A stretch of DNA of 60,000 nucleotides from Lineus longissimus (lineage: Eukaryota; Nemertea; Pilidiophora; Heteronemertea; Lineidae), in assembly GCF_910592395.1 (NCBI RefSeq), contig NC_088320.1, positions 5,334,001 through 5,394,000 of the forward strand, read 5' to 3'. Position numbers and translations under genes: made by a program. This document shows, one piece after another, positions 59,533 through 60,000 of the stretch; within the stretch, counting starts at the first letter, position 1; every line of letters begins with the position of its first letter. Below the pieces are notes generated by a model. It searched no databases, was not told the DNA's origin, and was given only the letters and a program-made list of their open reading frames with translations.

Positions 59533-59850
59533 AGCAGTTGTTGTGCAAGTGAAAAGAACAGTTGTTGTGCAGGTGCACAGAACAACTGTTGTGCAAGCAT
59601 ACAGAACAATTGTGGTAAGCATACAGATGATAGTCAGGCTATATAAAACGAATGTTGTGCAAGCTATAGAACAATTGTCATTCATGCATACAGAACAGTT
59701 GTTGTGGAAGCGTACAGAACAATTATTGCGCAGGCCTACAGAACAGTTGTGGTGCAGGCCTACAGAACAATTATTGCGCAGGCCTACAGAAGAGCTGTTG
59801 TGTAAGCCAACAGAGCAATGTTGTGCAAGCGTACAGAACAATTGTTGTGA
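59533..59850. repeat. 24-bp minisatellite with palindromic core
   Basis: About a dozen units resembling GTGCAAGCATACAGAACAAT plus TGTT. Many have the self-complementary core AACAATTGTT, a CANNTG E-box; others have CAGTTG or TTATT variants. Two units near 59610-59690 are disrupted. Confidence 0.93.
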
Positions 59851-59935
59851 ATCTTGTTTTTTTGTGTAAGTGTAGATAGGATCTGTGTACATACTATTTC
59901 GGTAGTTATATTTTCTCCTGTAAATGTTGATGTCA

Positions 59936-59941
59936 AATAAA
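59936..59941 (+). terminator. Poly(A) signal AATAAA
   Basis: AATAAA followed within 30 bp by GTGAAACGTGC and a T-rich stretch, a good cleavage and polyadenylation context. It could end a 3.1-kb BAZ2 3' UTR or belong to another transcript. Confidence 0.5.
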
Positions 59942-60000
59942 GGGTGCCCAAGTCAGTGAAACGTGCATTTTGCTTCTTTTAATTCTTTTTTTCTGTGAGG

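Larger units (their letters stand above)
56804..59941 (+). other. BAZ2 3' UTR and downstream flank
   Basis: No further coding region was seen after the stop. Poly(A) signals AATAAA occur at 57537, 57619, 58311 (followed by GT-rich sequence) and 59936. The true 3' end is unknown; alternative ends are likely. Confidence 0.55.

Noticed and set aside
1-60000. CRISPR array, bacterial operon or riboswitch
   Set aside because: The window is clearly animal nuclear DNA; none of the repeats has the regular repeat-spacer pattern of a CRISPR array.

Overview
The window is nuclear DNA from a multicellular animal, most likely a marine invertebrate. The reasons are GT-AG introns up to about 10.6 kb, AT-rich introns full of short interspersed repeats, no bacterial-type operons, and two genes of animal chromatin and transcription families. 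One large repeat resembles the 'AGCTCACC' hairpin elements I know from molluscs and other marine invertebrates. I cannot name the phylum or species from sequence alone.

Layout. Positions 978-6874 (minus strand) hold the 5' two-thirds of a CP2/LSF-type transcription factor gene (TFCP2/UBP1 family). Eight exons encode 279 continuous residues of the N-terminus and the immunoglobulin-like DNA-binding domain. A ninth, probable exon encodes an unusual W/H/G/Y-rich linker. The rest of the gene lies beyond the left edge. Positions 6875-11700 are intergenic. They hold a roughly 1.26-kb element with inverted ends that carries a decayed pogo/Tigger-like fragment, plus two promoter-like clusters of sites (E2F/ACGTCA and CRE/NRF1). 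From about 11.8 kb to 56803 (plus strand) runs one complete BAZ2-type gene. It has a probable noncoding first exon and 33 coding exons whose phases all join, giving 6,915 nt (2,304 residues plus stop). The 3' UTR may run to a poly(A) signal at 59936.

The BAZ2 protein contains, in order: an N-terminal BAZ2-like region, a CtBP-type PLDLS motif, an MBD/TAM domain, a long basic coiled coil, DDT, WHIM-type motifs, an unusually dense cluster of SUMO consensus sites, a GWW WHIM3-like segment, two adjacent PHD fingers (human BAZ2A/B have one) and a C-terminal bromodomain. By family it should be the large subunit of an ISWI (SNF2H) nucleosome-remodelling complex. The CP2 gene encodes a sequence-specific DNA-binding factor. 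The two genes are head to head. The same families are linked in human as TFCP2/BAZ2A and TFCP2L1/BAZ2B, which suggests old conserved linkage.

No entirely new system is evident. The most interesting points are the SUMO-site array, the second PHD finger, a duplicated 3' splice site before the bromodomain that would give a truncated protein, tandem in-frame 5' splice sites, a repeat that carries DR3 nuclear-receptor elements, and a 24-bp palindromic minisatellite in the 3' flank. Exon boundaries were read by eye from splice consensus, phase and family similarity; no alignment or expression data were available.
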